A DNA stretch of 64,000 nucleotides, taken from the NCBI RefSeq assembly GCF_003437035.1, contig NZ_QSRL01000009.1:27453-91452 (forward strand), read 5' to 3'. A program made the position numbers and the translations under genes. Below are positions 36,177-44,165 of the stretch, piece after piece (positions within the stretch are counted from its first letter, which is position 1; the number at the start of each line of letters is the position of its first letter). The notes beneath the pieces were generated by a model, which was not told the DNA's origin, searched no databases, and saw nothing but the letters and a program-made list of their open reading frames with translations. The DNA is from Collinsella sp. TF08-11AT (GTDB taxonomy: Bacteria > Actinomycetota > Coriobacteriia > Coriobacteriales > Coriobacteriaceae).

Positions 36177-37613
36177 ATGCGTGAAACAACATCATTGCCA
36201 CGTCTCACCGCCGCCGCCCTCTCACGCGCGCTTAATCTGGAGCAGGGCAGCCGTCTACTCACCGTCCGTCTGCCTGGCGCCATCGACTGTAAGGCGCTTC
36301 GTGAATGTTTCAGCCTGAACAGCAACGGCGTACCCGATATTTGCGAGCTTGAACCCGGCAGGCAGGGCGCGGGCAATGGCGATGCGGCTCCGGTGTTTAT
36401 CGACGCATCGGGGTATTACCGTACGGGCAAACACGACATCGAAAAAGAATGTATCGCCTTGATCGATTACTTAGAGCCCGGCTACCTCGATTTCTGTGAC
36501 TGGGGTCCCTTTATTTGGTGTCTGTATGCGCTCGCCCTTTCGAATCGCACTCGCGCAGCCGTAGTGCTGCCCGCCGACCTACTCGATAAAGCCGAGCAGG
36601 CGCGCACGATCCTGATACGCGAAGGACTCATCGAGAGCGTCGTGTATTTGCCACTTTCTGAACCCAGGCCCTACATGACAAGCGCGCTTCTCATATTGTC
36701 TTCAGGAAATCGCAGCGTTGCATTTCGCAGCGCAATCGAATCCGGGCCGCGTTTTCGATATGTGACAGAAACATCGTATTACTCAGATATCACCTTTTCC
36801 ATCTCCCCCGACTGGGCCCGCATTGATACCAATACGCCCAGATCAACGCCTATCGAAACGTCCACTTTTGCCACGCGTGAATTGCTGCTGCATCGCGCAG
36901 CCCTCTCAAAAGGCAAAATCAGCCTTATCAGCCTCACCCGAAACTACAGGGCTACGCTCGGTGACGCTTTTACGCGAGTAGCTCCATTTATGCCCCGCGA
37001 GAGCACCACATCAAACGACATTGATGCAATCGAGGTACGCCGCATCTCATCTCAGGATTTTCAAGATGGCAACCTTCTACCCGCATATGCTGTAGAGAGT
37101 GCAAATAGCTCGGATTCCAAAATCGTAAAGGTGAACCCCAGCGTTCTCGATCGATATGAGCTCCGCGCTGGAGATATCGTCATGCCACGCATGCTGGGTC
37201 GCTACGGCGCGTCCAACCTGCTCGTCGTCAGCGCCGATGACGCGAAGCAACACCTAGTTGCTTCGCATAACACCACCGTCATTCGCCCGTCGTTCCAAAC
37301 GATGACCGAAGAGGAGCGCGTAGTGTTTTCGGAGATAATCGTTGGATACCTTACCGAAGGCCATGGGGCACAGCTGATTCAAGCATTAACCGAAGCAGCC
37401 AGCATCCGCGCCATCCGCCCTAACGACCTGTTCGAGATCGAAGTCCCGCCAGCGCTCGACCCGCGCACGCGCGAGTACAGCGAATCCATCAATCGCTTTG
37501 CCGAGGTCGTAGAAACAAAGAAACAAGCCGAGGCTGCCGTCGCCCAAGCCCAGCGCAACCTCGAAGTCGCAAAAAAGACCATCACCGAAGTGCTCGACCA
37601 AATCTGCGAGTAA
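36177..37613 (+). CDS. Degenerate type I methylase-specificity fusion, copy 2
   Basis: A 478-residue paralogue of the protein at 18903-20546. The first half keeps the HsdM-like element RAAVVLPADLLDKAEQ...LIREGLIESVVYLPL...MTSALLIL but shows neither a SAM-binding motif I nor NPPY. The second half is HsdS-like: LRAGDIVMPRMLGRYG, HLVASHNTTVIRP, and a C-terminal coiled coil (ETKKQAEAAVAQAQRNLEVA). It likely recognises DNA without methylating it. AGAAAGGG precedes the ATG. It is divergent from operon B just as copy 1 is divergent from operon A, which links the two loci. Confidence 0.72.
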   Translation: MRETTSLPRLTAAALSRALNLEQGSRLLTVRLPGAIDCKALRECFSLNSNGVPDICELEPGRQGAGNGDAAPVFIDASGYYRTGKHDIEKECIALIDYLEPGYLDFCDWGPFIWCLYALALSNRTRAAVVLPADLLDKAEQARTILIREGLIESVVYLPLSEPRPYMTSALLILSSGNRSVAFRSAIESGPRFRYVTETSYYSDITFSISPDWARIDTNTPRSTPIETSTFATRELLLHRAALSKGKISLISLTRNYRATLGDAFTRVAPFMPRESTTSNDIDAIEVRRISSQDFQDGNLLPAYAVESANSSDSKIVKVNPSVLDRYELRAGDIVMPRMLGRYGASNLLVVSADDAKQHLVASHNTTVIRPSFQTMTEEERVVFSEIIVGYLTEGHGAQLIQALTEAASIRAIRPNDLFEIEVPPALDPRTREYSESINRFAEVVETKKQAEAAVAQAQRNLEVAKKTITEVLDQICE

Positions 37614-37636
37614 CACATAGGCAGCAGTAACGCCCC

Positions 37637-37671
37637 AAGCCGGCGGCGGGACCAGCTCCTGCCGCCGGCTT
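37637..37671. terminator. Bidirectional hairpin between convergent genes
   Basis: AAGCCGGCGGC (37637-37647) pairs with GCCGCCGGCTT (37661-37671) around a 13-nt loop. It lies between the converging methylase-like gene and abiEii. T tracts are poor (TTAACTG), so termination strength is uncertain. Confidence 0.6.
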
Positions 37672-37682
37672 AACTGTCTGGG

Positions 37683-38573
37683 CTACTCCCATCCCGTAGT
37701 CTGGGGATTCCATTTGCGCACATTCTCCGAACGATCGAAGCACGGAGCATACAACCGATTGACGACCTCTTCTGCTCCAGTGATACTCCCCGCGAGATCA
37801 AGTACCCCCGCCTGCCTTGCCATCTTCACATACTGCGCAGAACCATTTTGTTTCCACCAGAGAGGCGCCACGAACTCTTCCGGCATTACCACCTTGCGGG
37901 CAGACGCTTCTTTCTCGACTCTCTCGACAAGCGTAGCTCCATCGACGAAGCAAGTTCTCGCGTACACCAAGATGTCGACTATATCCTTGATTCGCGATGA
38001 AGCACGGCCCTCATGTATCTCTATCATTGCAAGCAATTTATCTGCAAGAGCGCTCTCCACTCGGCATACTCGATAGTCGCAGACTGGAAGCCCCTCGATA
38101 TTCAAACGATCGATCGGCGCAAGAACCTCAGGCTCAAGTCCCCGCACTTCATCAATTACCAAGTCAATTGAAATTGGCTGTAGCTTCTTGGTTCCCATAA
38201 AGGGGGTGAACCACACCTTAGCACCGCACCGATACTCATCTTCTTCTTTGATCCGCTCTGCACGATCAAAGACAAACGAAACGAAATCGTCCAGATCAAT
38301 CGAAGCCGCCTGCACCAGATCGGCAATAGCATCTTCGAGACTTTCCTCTTGAGCAACCAAGTCGATATCTCTTGTGACACGCGCATCGAGTGTTCGCGCC
38401 AGGACGCTTTGGCCGCCCTTGAGCACAAAGCTGCCGTCATCTTCTGAAAAAACGCGACATAGGAAGCGATGAAAGTAGAAACCGACGATCGCCCGATTGG
38501 TATCCATTGGCGATTCTCTTGCGGCATTCCTAACAGCCATCTCCAATGCGGCAGGCGTTTTGTACTTCACCAT
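37683..38573 (-). CDS. abiEii: AbiEii/AbiGii nucleotidyltransferase toxin
   Basis: A 296-residue member of the AbiEii family of nucleotidyltransferase toxins, which arrest growth during phage infection by adding nucleotides to tRNA. Motifs visible are FVLKGGQSVLAR (about 48-59), the metal-binding TRDIDL, and the later D in ISIDLVIDEV, plus KDIVDILVYAR in the C-terminal helical part. It lies 15 bp after the antitoxin gene. The ATG at 38573 follows GGAGG very closely, which may lower expression. Confidence 0.9.
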   Translation of the reverse strand: MVKYKTPAALEMAVRNAARESPMDTNRAIVGFYFHRFLCRVFSEDDGSFVLKGGQSVLARTLDARVTRDIDLVAQEESLEDAIADLVQAASIDLDDFVSFVFDRAERIKEEDEYRCGAKVWFTPFMGTKKLQPISIDLVIDEVRGLEPEVLAPIDRLNIEGLPVCDYRVCRVESALADKLLAMIEIHEGRASSRIKDIVDILVYARTCFVDGATLVERVEKEASARKVVMPEEFVAPLWWKQNGSAQYVKMARQAGVLDLAGSITGAEEVVNRLYAPCFDRSENVRKWNPQTTGWE

Positions 38574-38588
38574 GTCCTCCGTTTCGCA

Positions 38589-39212
38589 TTACCCGTTCAG
38601 TACCATCAGCAAAGGCCTCATTAGTTCGCGTCGTTTGGCGGTTTTAGAGCTCTCCTTTACGAGTTCTTTCAGCCGCTGTATATCGAGCCCTCGCCCAAGC
38701 GCGTCGTGATAGGCATCGATAATTAATGAGGGGTCTTCGCAATCGAGGCAAAGATCGACAAGCGTGCGCTCGGGTTTAGTTGCCGGCAGGCCGTCGAGCC
38801 AAACGATATCCCGCTCGGCAATCTCGCGCTTTACAAAAGATAGGGATTCGCTTCTCGTATTGATGCGCATGGGCGCGGTCATCCTGTAGGGGGACAGATA
38901 GAAATCGCCCATTTGCTGCAGGTTCGCCGCAGTCGTACCGCTCACGGCAATGCCATCCCACTGGCGCTTTCTCTCCCACGCGCAAAGGGAAGGATTGGTG
39001 AGCTTCCAAAAAGCGTTGAGCTCGTCGGTGTCTCGGCGCTGTGTTCCAGCCATCCGGTAGGCGCCGTGGCATATCCGCTCAAGACGACCCGCACGGCATG
39101 AGTGTGCCAGCGCATCTCGAGAGATGTCCATGCGAGCCGCCTGAGCTGTGGTGAACACGCCCTCGCTCTCAGAGAGCTCACTTATCGCCGTTATGTTACT
39201 AAAGTACTTCAT
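38589..39212 (-). CDS. abiEi: AbiEi antitoxin/repressor
   Basis: A 207-residue antitoxin with an N-terminal winged helix (GVFTTAQAARMDISRDALAH, RAGRLERICHGAYRM) and a C-terminal antitoxin domain (WLDGLPATKPERTLVDLCLD). AbiEi represses its own promoter by binding inverted repeats and neutralises AbiEii by a non-classical mechanism. The ATG at 39212 lies 7 nt from the -10 with no ribosome site, so the mRNA is probably leaderless. An alternative in-frame ATG at 39236 lies inside the promoter and is excluded on that ground. Confidence 0.88.
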   Translation of the reverse strand: MKYFSNITAISELSESEGVFTTAQAARMDISRDALAHSCRAGRLERICHGAYRMAGTQRRDTDELNAFWKLTNPSLCAWERKRQWDGIAVSGTTAANLQQMGDFYLSPYRMTAPMRINTRSESLSFVKREIAERDIVWLDGLPATKPERTLVDLCLDCEDPSLIIDAYHDALGRGLDIQRLKELVKESSKTAKRRELMRPLLMVLNG

Positions 39213-39247
39213 GTTGCAATTGTAGGATATTTTCATACTTTTGCAAC
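39213..39247 (-). promoter_or_regulatory. abiE promoter-operator, leaderless start
   Basis: On the minus strand TTGCAA (39246-39241) and TACAAT (39224-39219) form a promoter with a 16-bp spacer. The perfect repeat GTTGCAA (39213-39219) / TTGCAAC (39241-39247) overlaps both hexamers, as expected for AbiEi autorepression. Six bases separate the -10 from the ATG of abiEi, predicting a leaderless transcript. Confidence 0.75.
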
Positions 39248-39330
39248 GTAGTTTTGATCCATGCGATCCATACACCTTTCTTATCCCATTTCTGCCGCCG
39301 GCTTGATACCGGCTCACCATCCCCCGCTAT

Positions 39331-39512
39331 CGAGGTCTAATACTTTTCCGTGAAGTGAGCGTCTGTTTTTGGACCCCTGGAGCATCCGCATTTTTCGGCG
39401 GTGAAATCGCAGGATTCCGGCATTAAAACCGCAGGAAACGACACGCTCAGAGTGTCGATGCTTCGGGGGTCCGATTTAGCTCGTTCACTTCTCGGAAAAG
39501 TATTAGACCTCG
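39331..39512. repeat. 182-bp inverted-repeat element
   Basis: Perfect 20-bp terminal inverted repeats (39331-39350 and 39493-39512, starting CGAGGTCTAATAC) bound a sequence that pairs farther inside (TGAAGTGA with TCACTTCT, GGACCCC with GGGGGTCC). A small internal hairpin CGACAC/GTGTCG is at 39439-39457. No open frame fits inside. It resembles a miniature inverted-repeat element or a long structured RNA. It occupies most of the gap between abiEi and the DUF4342 gene. Confidence 0.75.
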
Positions 39513-39580
39513 CTGCTAGCTACCCAGAAGGACACCTCTCCCTTCCCCACCGCCACCCAAAAACTCATCCAACATTAATC

Positions 39581-39608
39581 TTGGCTCAAGAATCGCTTAA
39601 TCTATAAC
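39581..39608 (+). promoter_or_regulatory. Candidate promoter of the DUF4342-regulator operon
   Basis: TTGGCT (39581-39586) and TATAAC (39603-39608) with a 16-bp spacer, about 110 bp before the DUF4342 start. It is the best sigma-70-like match in this gap and would drive the rightward three-gene set. Confidence 0.4.
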
Positions 39609-39721
39609 CTGCACTATAGAGTTCGACCAAGGGCGGAGCGGTGCAACGCAGGCCGCCGAACACAACGCTCGCGCCTGGGTAGATCGCCCGGCGTCGCGCC
39701 CATCGAACGAAAGGAAAGGTC

Positions 39722-40264
39722 ATGGACGACCTCGAAAAAGTTGAAACTATCCGCACCAAGTGCAACGTGAGCTATACCGATGCCAAGGCCGCGCTCGACG
39801 CCTCCGACGGCAACGTTCTGGACGCCATCATTTGGCTCGAGTCGCAGGGCAAGACCCAGACCACGTCGGCGCACGCCGCCACCGAGTCCGCGCCGGCCGA
39901 CGAGCCCTCGGCCGAGATGGTCGCCGCGCAGGTCGCCTACGAAAAGTCGAGCGAAAAGACCGACTTCTCCAAGAAGATGGACGGCGTGTGGGAGTACCTC
40001 AAAAAGCTCTTCCGTCTGAGCCTGGACACCAAGTTTATCGCCACGCGCCGCGACGCGATCATCCTCAACATCCCCATCCTGATTCCCATCGTCGCCCTGT
40101 TTGCCTGGGGCGCCACGATATGGCTGATGCTGCTTGGCCTGTTCTTTGGCATGCGCTACCGCATCGATAGCGACGGCGACGTGCCCGGCAGCATCAACAA
40201 CCTGATGGACAGCGCTGCCAATGCCGCGGACGACATCAAGCAAAATCTGAACGACGACAAGTAA
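39722..40264 (+). CDS. UBA-like/DUF4342 membrane-associated protein
   Basis: A 180-residue protein with an N-terminal UBA-like three-helix module (VETIRTKCNVSYTDAKAALDASDGN split at the turn, then VLDAIIWLES), a charged linker, and a DUF4342-type region. The latter contains two adjacent hydrophobic stretches (AIILNIPILIPIVALFAWGA and IWLMLLGLFFGM). GAAAGGAAAGG precedes the ATG. It is followed after 18 bp by the response regulator gene, so it likely belongs to the same envelope-signalling operon. Function unknown. Confidence 0.8.
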   Translation: MDDLEKVETIRTKCNVSYTDAKAALDASDGNVLDAIIWLESQGKTQTTSAHAATESAPADEPSAEMVAAQVAYEKSSEKTDFSKKMDGVWEYLKKLFRLSLDTKFIATRRDAIILNIPILIPIVALFAWGATIWLMLLGLFFGMRYRIDSDGDVPGSINNLMDSAANAADDIKQNLNDDK

Positions 40265-40282
40265 TCGCAGATGGGGGCACGT

Positions 40283-41059
40283 ATGGCACGAATCCTGATC
40301 GTAGAGGACGAGGAGAAAATCGCCCGCTTTGTGACGCTCGAGCTGGAGCACGAGGGCTACCAGGTGGAGCACGCCGCCGACGGCCGCACCGCCGTGGACA
40401 TGGCGCTGGAGCGCGACTATGATCTGATTCTGCTCGATGTGCTGTTGCCGCAGCTCAACGGTATGGAGGTACTGCGGCGTATCCGCAAGCGCAAGGATGT
40501 GCCGGTGATCATGGTCACTGCGCGCGATGCCGTGATGGACAAGGTTGCCGGGCTCGATGCCGGCGCCGACGATTACCTGACCAAGCCGTTTGCGATTGAG
40601 GAGCTGTTCGCACGGATCCGCGTGGCGCTGAAGCGCTCGGAGGCCGTGCGGACGGCTTCGGGCGTTAGCGGCGCTGGGACCGGGGAGGGCGCTACGGGTG
40701 CCGGTACCGCCGCGACGTCCCCGGCTAGCGACTCGGCCAAAACCTCTGCCGTGCCCTCCCCCGCCGTGCTCACCGTGGGCTCGGTTGCGCTCGATCCCGA
40801 CCGCCGCGAAGTCATCGTTGGTAGTTCAACCATCGTACTCACGGCCCGAGAGTTCGACGTCCTCGCCCTGCTTATGGCGCATGCCGGCACCGTGCTCACG
40901 CGCGAGCGCATCGCGCACGAGGCGCTGGGCTACGAATACGTAGGCGACACCAACAACGTCGACGTGCACATCGCGCACCTACGCGCCAAGATTGAAGACG
41001 CCGGCGGCGCCCGCATCATCCAGACCGTGCGCGGGGTGGGCTATGTCTGCCGCGCATAA
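40283..41059 (+). CDS. OmpR-family response regulator
   Basis: A 258-residue two-component regulator. The receiver domain has the acidic pair ED (9-10), phosphoacceptor Asp52 in ILLDVLLPQ, and the TKPF switch Lys near 102. The C-terminal winged helix reads VILTAREFDVLALLMAHAG through the recognition helix, ending TVRGVGYVCRA. Between them lies an unusually long Gly/Ala/Thr/Pro linker of about 45 residues. The ATG at 40283 is used; an upstream ATG at 40271 has no ribosome site. It overlaps the kinase start by 17 nt. Confidence 0.9.
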   Translation: MARILIVEDEEKIARFVTLELEHEGYQVEHAADGRTAVDMALERDYDLILLDVLLPQLNGMEVLRRIRKRKDVPVIMVTARDAVMDKVAGLDAGADDYLTKPFAIEELFARIRVALKRSEAVRTASGVSGAGTGEGATGAGTAATSPASDSAKTSAVPSPAVLTVGSVALDPDRREVIVGSSTIVLTAREFDVLALLMAHAGTVLTRERIAHEALGYEYVGDTNNVDVHIAHLRAKIEDAGGARIIQTVRGVGYVCRA

Positions 41060-42338
41060 CGCCGAGACCAAGCGCGTCACCTCCATTGCCCGCGCCATCA
41101 ACTGGAGCTACATGTGGCGCCGCCTGATGAGCTACGTCTGGCTCGATCTGTGGCTGCTGGTTGTTGCGGCGGCGATCCTGGTCTATGGCTACAACCAGAC
41201 GCTGCCCGACGGCGCGTTTACCGCAGGCTGGATCCCCGGCGCCACCGTTCACGGCATGTCGTTCGCGCCCGCGCGCGGCTTGGACCTGGCCACGCTCACC
41301 TATACCGTCGAGCTTGCGCGCACCACCAAGACCTTCCCCCTCGCGCAGGACCTCATCGCGCTGTGGCCCCTCTATCTTGTCGTTGCGGGCGGGCAAGTCA
41401 TCAGCGTGCTCAACATGCTCAGCGGCGCTCGCCGCGTGCGCCGCACCATGGCACCGCTCAACGACCTGGCCCTGCGCGTGGACGAGCTCGGCCGCATGCA
41501 GCTCTCCGGCGGCAAGATGGAAACGCTGGAGCAGGCAATCGAACGCGCGAGTGTCGACTCGCCGAGCGTCACCACCGGCGACGCCGACCTGGCGAGCATC
41601 GAGGTCGCGCTCAACCGCCTGCTGCGCCAGATGCAAGAGGCCAAGCTACAGCAGATGCGCTTTGTCAACGATGCGAGCCACGAGCTGCGCACGCCCATCG
41701 CGGTGATTCAGGGCTACGTGAACATGCTCGACCGCTGGGGCAAAGACGACCCGGACGTGCTGACAGAATCCATCGCGTCCCTCAAGGCCGAAAGCGAGCA
41801 CATGCAAGAGCTCGTGGAGCAGCTGCTGTTTTTGGCGCGCGGCGATGCCGGCCGCACCGTACTGAGGCGCGTGGACACCAACATGGCCGCACTGGTCGGC
41901 GAGGTGTGCGAGGAATCGCAGATGATCGATGCCGAGCACACGTATCGGCTGGCGTACGACACTGCGCTCGCCAGCGACCCGCGCTGCGATGCTTCTGTCG
42001 ACGTGGCGCTCGTGAAGCAGGCCCTGCGCGTGATCGTGCAAAACGCCGCCAAGTATTCGGACGCGGGCACGTCCATCACCTTTGGCGTAGCGCAGGATAC
42101 GGGCACGGGCGCGATCGACATAAGTGTTGAGGACGAGGGTATCGGCATGAATCAGGAATCCGCAGCTCACGCGTTTGAACGGTTCTACCGTGCCGACAAC
42201 GCACGCGATGCCGGCGCGCAGGGCTCGGGTCTGGGGCTTGCCATTGCCAAGTGGATTGTCGATAGCCATGGCGGCGTTATTGGCGTGACCTCGGTCGAAG
42301 GCGTCGGCAGCCGCTTTACGATTCGCCTGCCACGGTAG
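41043..42338 (+). CDS. Membrane sensor histidine kinase
   Basis: This 431-residue kinase has two transmembrane helices (LWLLVVAAAILVYGY and LYLVVAGGQVISVLNML) around a roughly 75-residue extracytoplasmic sensor. A HAMP-like segment follows, then the H-box VNDASHELRTPIAV, N-box IVQNAAKYSD, G1 DEGIGM and G2 GSGLGLAIAKW. It should phosphorylate the regulator encoded just upstream. The start at 41043 lies inside the end of that gene, so translation is coupled. The stimulus is unknown. Confidence 0.9.
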   Translation: MSAAHNAETKRVTSIARAINWSYMWRRLMSYVWLDLWLLVVAAAILVYGYNQTLPDGAFTAGWIPGATVHGMSFAPARGLDLATLTYTVELARTTKTFPLAQDLIALWPLYLVVAGGQVISVLNMLSGARRVRRTMAPLNDLALRVDELGRMQLSGGKMETLEQAIERASVDSPSVTTGDADLASIEVALNRLLRQMQEAKLQQMRFVNDASHELRTPIAVIQGYVNMLDRWGKDDPDVLTESIASLKAESEHMQELVEQLLFLARGDAGRTVLRRVDTNMAALVGEVCEESQMIDAEHTYRLAYDTALASDPRCDASVDVALVKQALRVIVQNAAKYSDAGTSITFGVAQDTGTGAIDISVEDEGIGMNQESAAHAFERFYRADNARDAGAQGSGLGLAIAKWIVDSHGGVIGVTSVEGVGSRFTIRLPR

Positions 42339-42353
42339 GAAGCCCCTCGGCGT

Positions 42354-42390
42354 AAAAAAGGGATAAGGCCATGCGGCCCTATCCCTTTTG
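42354..42390. terminator. Bidirectional terminator after kinase gene
   Basis: AAAAGGGATA (42356-42365) pairs with TATCCCTTTT (42380-42389), with GGCC/GGCC extending the stem. A-rich and T-rich flanks on both sides make it work for the kinase gene and for the converging VOC gene. Confidence 0.85.
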
Positions 42391-42411
42391 TTCGTTATGG
42401 CAGTTTGTGCG

Positions 42412-42786
42412 CTACTCGCGACACAGATGCACGGCGAAGCCGGCGAACTCGCGCTTAAAGTACACGAGCTTGGTAGAACCGTCGGGCAGCAGCGCGCGCG
42501 ACTCCTCGTTAACCTCGAGCCCACGCTCGGCAAACCACTTCTCGGCCGCATCGATGTCGTTGACGGCAAAGCCGATGTGGCCCTTGGTGCCACGACCGTT
42601 CTGCTTCATGACCTCGATCAGCGAATCGTTAAAGTACGAAACCGGGGTCTCGATAACGGGCAAGCCCATCATCGTCGAGAACAGCTCCGCGATCTCCAAG
42701 GCGTCTGCCGGGTCGGCGGCGTTGATGCCCACATGGGCGACGCGCATGCCAAAGAGCTCGACCGGATTGGCGTTCTGCTCATTCAT
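42412..42786 (-). CDS. VOC superfamily protein
   Basis: A 124-residue single vicinal-oxygen-chelate domain (glyoxalase/dioxygenase fold): VAHVGINAADPADALEIAELF at the start of the first module and GTKGHIGFAVNDIDAAEKWF in the second. Metal ligands would be the His residues in HVGI and HIGF with a C-terminal Glu. It follows the PTS IIB gene by 11 bp, so it may act on an intermediate of the imported sugar. The substrate is unknown. ATG 42786 is used; upstream extension is out of context. Confidence 0.82.
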   Translation of the reverse strand: MNEQNANPVELFGMRVAHVGINAADPADALEIAELFSTMMGLPVIETPVSYFNDSLIEVMKQNGRGTKGHIGFAVNDIDAAEKWFAERGLEVNEESRALLPDGSTKLVYFKREFAGFAVHLCRE

Positions 42787-42797
42787 ACAGGCAGCGC

Positions 42798-43085
42798 CTA
42801 CTGAGCCATGACGTCGAGAACGGCCTTCTCGGCAGCAACGCGGTTCATGCCGGTCATGAAGGGCACGCCGCTCACGTACGGGCAGGTGAGGCCCTCGGGG
42901 GCAACGGTGGTGGCGATCAGCAGGTCGGCGCCTTCGTCGCAAGCGTCCTTAGCCTCGGAGATGGCGCACTGCACGATCTCATACTTGCCGGCATAACCGT
43001 TGGCGTCGAGCATGGTAGCGACCTTCTGGGCAACGAGCGTGGAAGTAGCAGCGCCAGCACCGCAAGCCAAAACGATCTTCTTCAT
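42798..43085 (-). CDS. PTS IIB component, galactitol-like
   Basis: A 95-residue phosphotransferase IIB protein. The phosphocysteine is Cys8 in VLACGAGAATST, the P-loop of galactitol/sorbitol-type IIB (GatB) subunits; DLLIATTVAP and GVPFMTG are also typical. It would pass phosphate from a IIA protein to a membrane IIC porter. Neither IIA nor IIC is near, so it must work with components encoded elsewhere, or serve a regulatory role with the adjacent VOC protein. Confidence 0.88.
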   Translation of the reverse strand: MKKIVLACGAGAATSTLVAQKVATMLDANGYAGKYEIVQCAISEAKDACDEGADLLIATTVAPEGLTCPYVSGVPFMTGMNRVAAEKAVLDVMAQ

Positions 43086-43248
43086 AGGTAATGTCTCCCT
43101 TCATGGTTTACTTTAGGTAAGTGTACCGCAGCGAGCGATGGTGCTCGGCCTCGATGCACTTTTGTACCAGTTTGCCTGCGCGCTGCGTATAATACATCTA
43201 GTACGTGTTGTCATACCGCTTGTTTTACGAGCGACTAAGGACCCTAAT

Positions 43249-43872
43249 ATGCCCGATTCCCGCACACTCTGGACCGCCGTCGTCATTATTTGTATCGCCG
43301 TGTCGGTGTTCTTTAGCATCAAAAAACGCACCACGTTTAAGCACCTGCAGCAGCTTATGGCCGCCAAGCAGTGGGACGAGTTCGATCGTTTGCTCGACGG
43401 CAAGCTCACCAGCATGCTGTACCCGCGCTACAACCGCGACTACCTGCGCCTGAACTCCTATCTGTTGCGCGAGGACCACGAACACGCCAACGAGATGTTC
43501 GACCTGTTGCTGGGACTCAACCTGCCCAAGATGCAGCGCGTCGACCTGGTAATTAAGGCCTTTAACTACTACGTTGGCCAGGAGGACCGCAAAAAGTCCA
43601 AGGAGTTGCTGCACGAGATCAAGGGCTTTGAGGGCGGTCAGGCCGAAGCAGTCGCGCACGAGTGTCAGCTGATGTACGACACGATGATCCTCAAGCGCCA
43701 CAATGACATTCCCGAACTGGAGCGCATGCTCAAGGAGGCCGGTGACGACAAGGTCAAAAGCTGCCGCCTGGAATACCTGCTGGCCCTGCAGTACAAGAAC
43801 AAGGGCGACGAGGCCAAGTTTGCCGAGTACTTGGAAAAGTCGGGCCAGCACTCGATGGCTGTCAACGCGTAA
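43249..43872 (+). CDS. Membrane-anchored TPR-like protein
   Basis: A 207-residue protein with one N-terminal transmembrane helix (TAVVIICIAVSVFFSI) followed by a helical-repeat cytosolic region (KHLQQLMAAKQWDEFDRLLDG, NEMFDLLLGLNLPKMQRVDL, LEYLLALQYKNKGDEAKFAEY). The repeats look like tetratricopeptide units. The ATG at 43249 follows AAGGA and a TATAAT -10-like hexamer at 43188-43193. It is monocistronic and followed by tRNA-Leu. Role unknown, probably scaffolding. Confidence 0.75.
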   Translation: MPDSRTLWTAVVIICIAVSVFFSIKKRTTFKHLQQLMAAKQWDEFDRLLDGKLTSMLYPRYNRDYLRLNSYLLREDHEHANEMFDLLLGLNLPKMQRVDLVIKAFNYYVGQEDRKKSKELLHEIKGFEGGQAEAVAHECQLMYDTMILKRHNDIPELERMLKEAGDDKVKSCRLEYLLALQYKNKGDEAKFAEYLEKSGQHSMAVNA

Positions 43873-43903
43873 CGGGCGGCTTGTGCTAGACTTCTAGTCT
43901 CAC

Positions 43904-43988
43904 GGGGGCGTGGCGGAATTGGCATACGCAGGAGACTTAAAATCTCTCGCCGCAAGGATTGTGGGTTCGAGTCCCACCGCCCCTACCA
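43904..43988 (+). tRNA. tRNA-Leu (anticodon TAA)
   Basis: The sequence folds as a class II tRNA. The acceptor GGGGGCG pairs with CGCCCCT (one G-T end pair), the anticodon loop CTTAAAA carries TAA, the variable arm is long, the T-arm has GTTCGAG, and the CCA end is encoded (43986-43988). It reads UUA leucine codons. Confidence 0.95.
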
Positions 43989-44037
43989 TTGGCTTTTACG
44001 GGCCCGTATCTCCCAGGGATGCGGGCCCGTTTCTTTT
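43971..44037 (+). repeat. tRNA-Leu 3' end plus terminator, copy 1
   Basis: The last 15 bases of the tRNA-Leu gene body, its CCA and its terminator form a 67-bp unit repeated at 44166-44232 with three mismatches. Inside it, ACGGGCCCG (43998-44006) pairs with CGGGCCCGT (44022-44030) and is followed by TTCTTTT, the tRNA terminator. Confidence 0.85.
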
Positions 44038-44080
44038 GCACGCCGGTGGGGCTCGAACCCGCGAGGGGGCGAGCGTTAAG

Positions 44081-44161
44081 CAAACGCGGAGCGTTTGTAG
44101 CGAGCCGACGAGGGCGCCGGCAGGCGACCGAAGCCGGTGCGTATTTGCGAAGCAAATACGC
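44081..44161. repeat. Two short-loop palindromes between tRNA-end copies
   Basis: CAAACGC-gga-GCGTTTG (44081-44097) and GCGTATTTGC-gaa-GCAAATACGC (44139-44161) are perfect hairpins with purine triloops. They lie in the 128-bp insert between the two tRNA-end copies. The insert also holds GGTGGGGCTCGAACCC (44045-44060), which looks like an inverted tRNA T-arm. Confidence 0.6.
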
Positions 44162-44165
44162 AGAC

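Noticed and set aside
9873..39512. Island as an intact integrative conjugative element or prophage
   Set aside because: A VirD4-like ATPase is present, but there is no integrase, relaxase, VirB4, replication or phage structural gene, and no flanking direct repeats were found.
41114..42130. 338-residue Arg/Ala-rich frame inside the kinase gene
   Set aside because: Same-strand shifted frame of the histidine kinase, with no motif.
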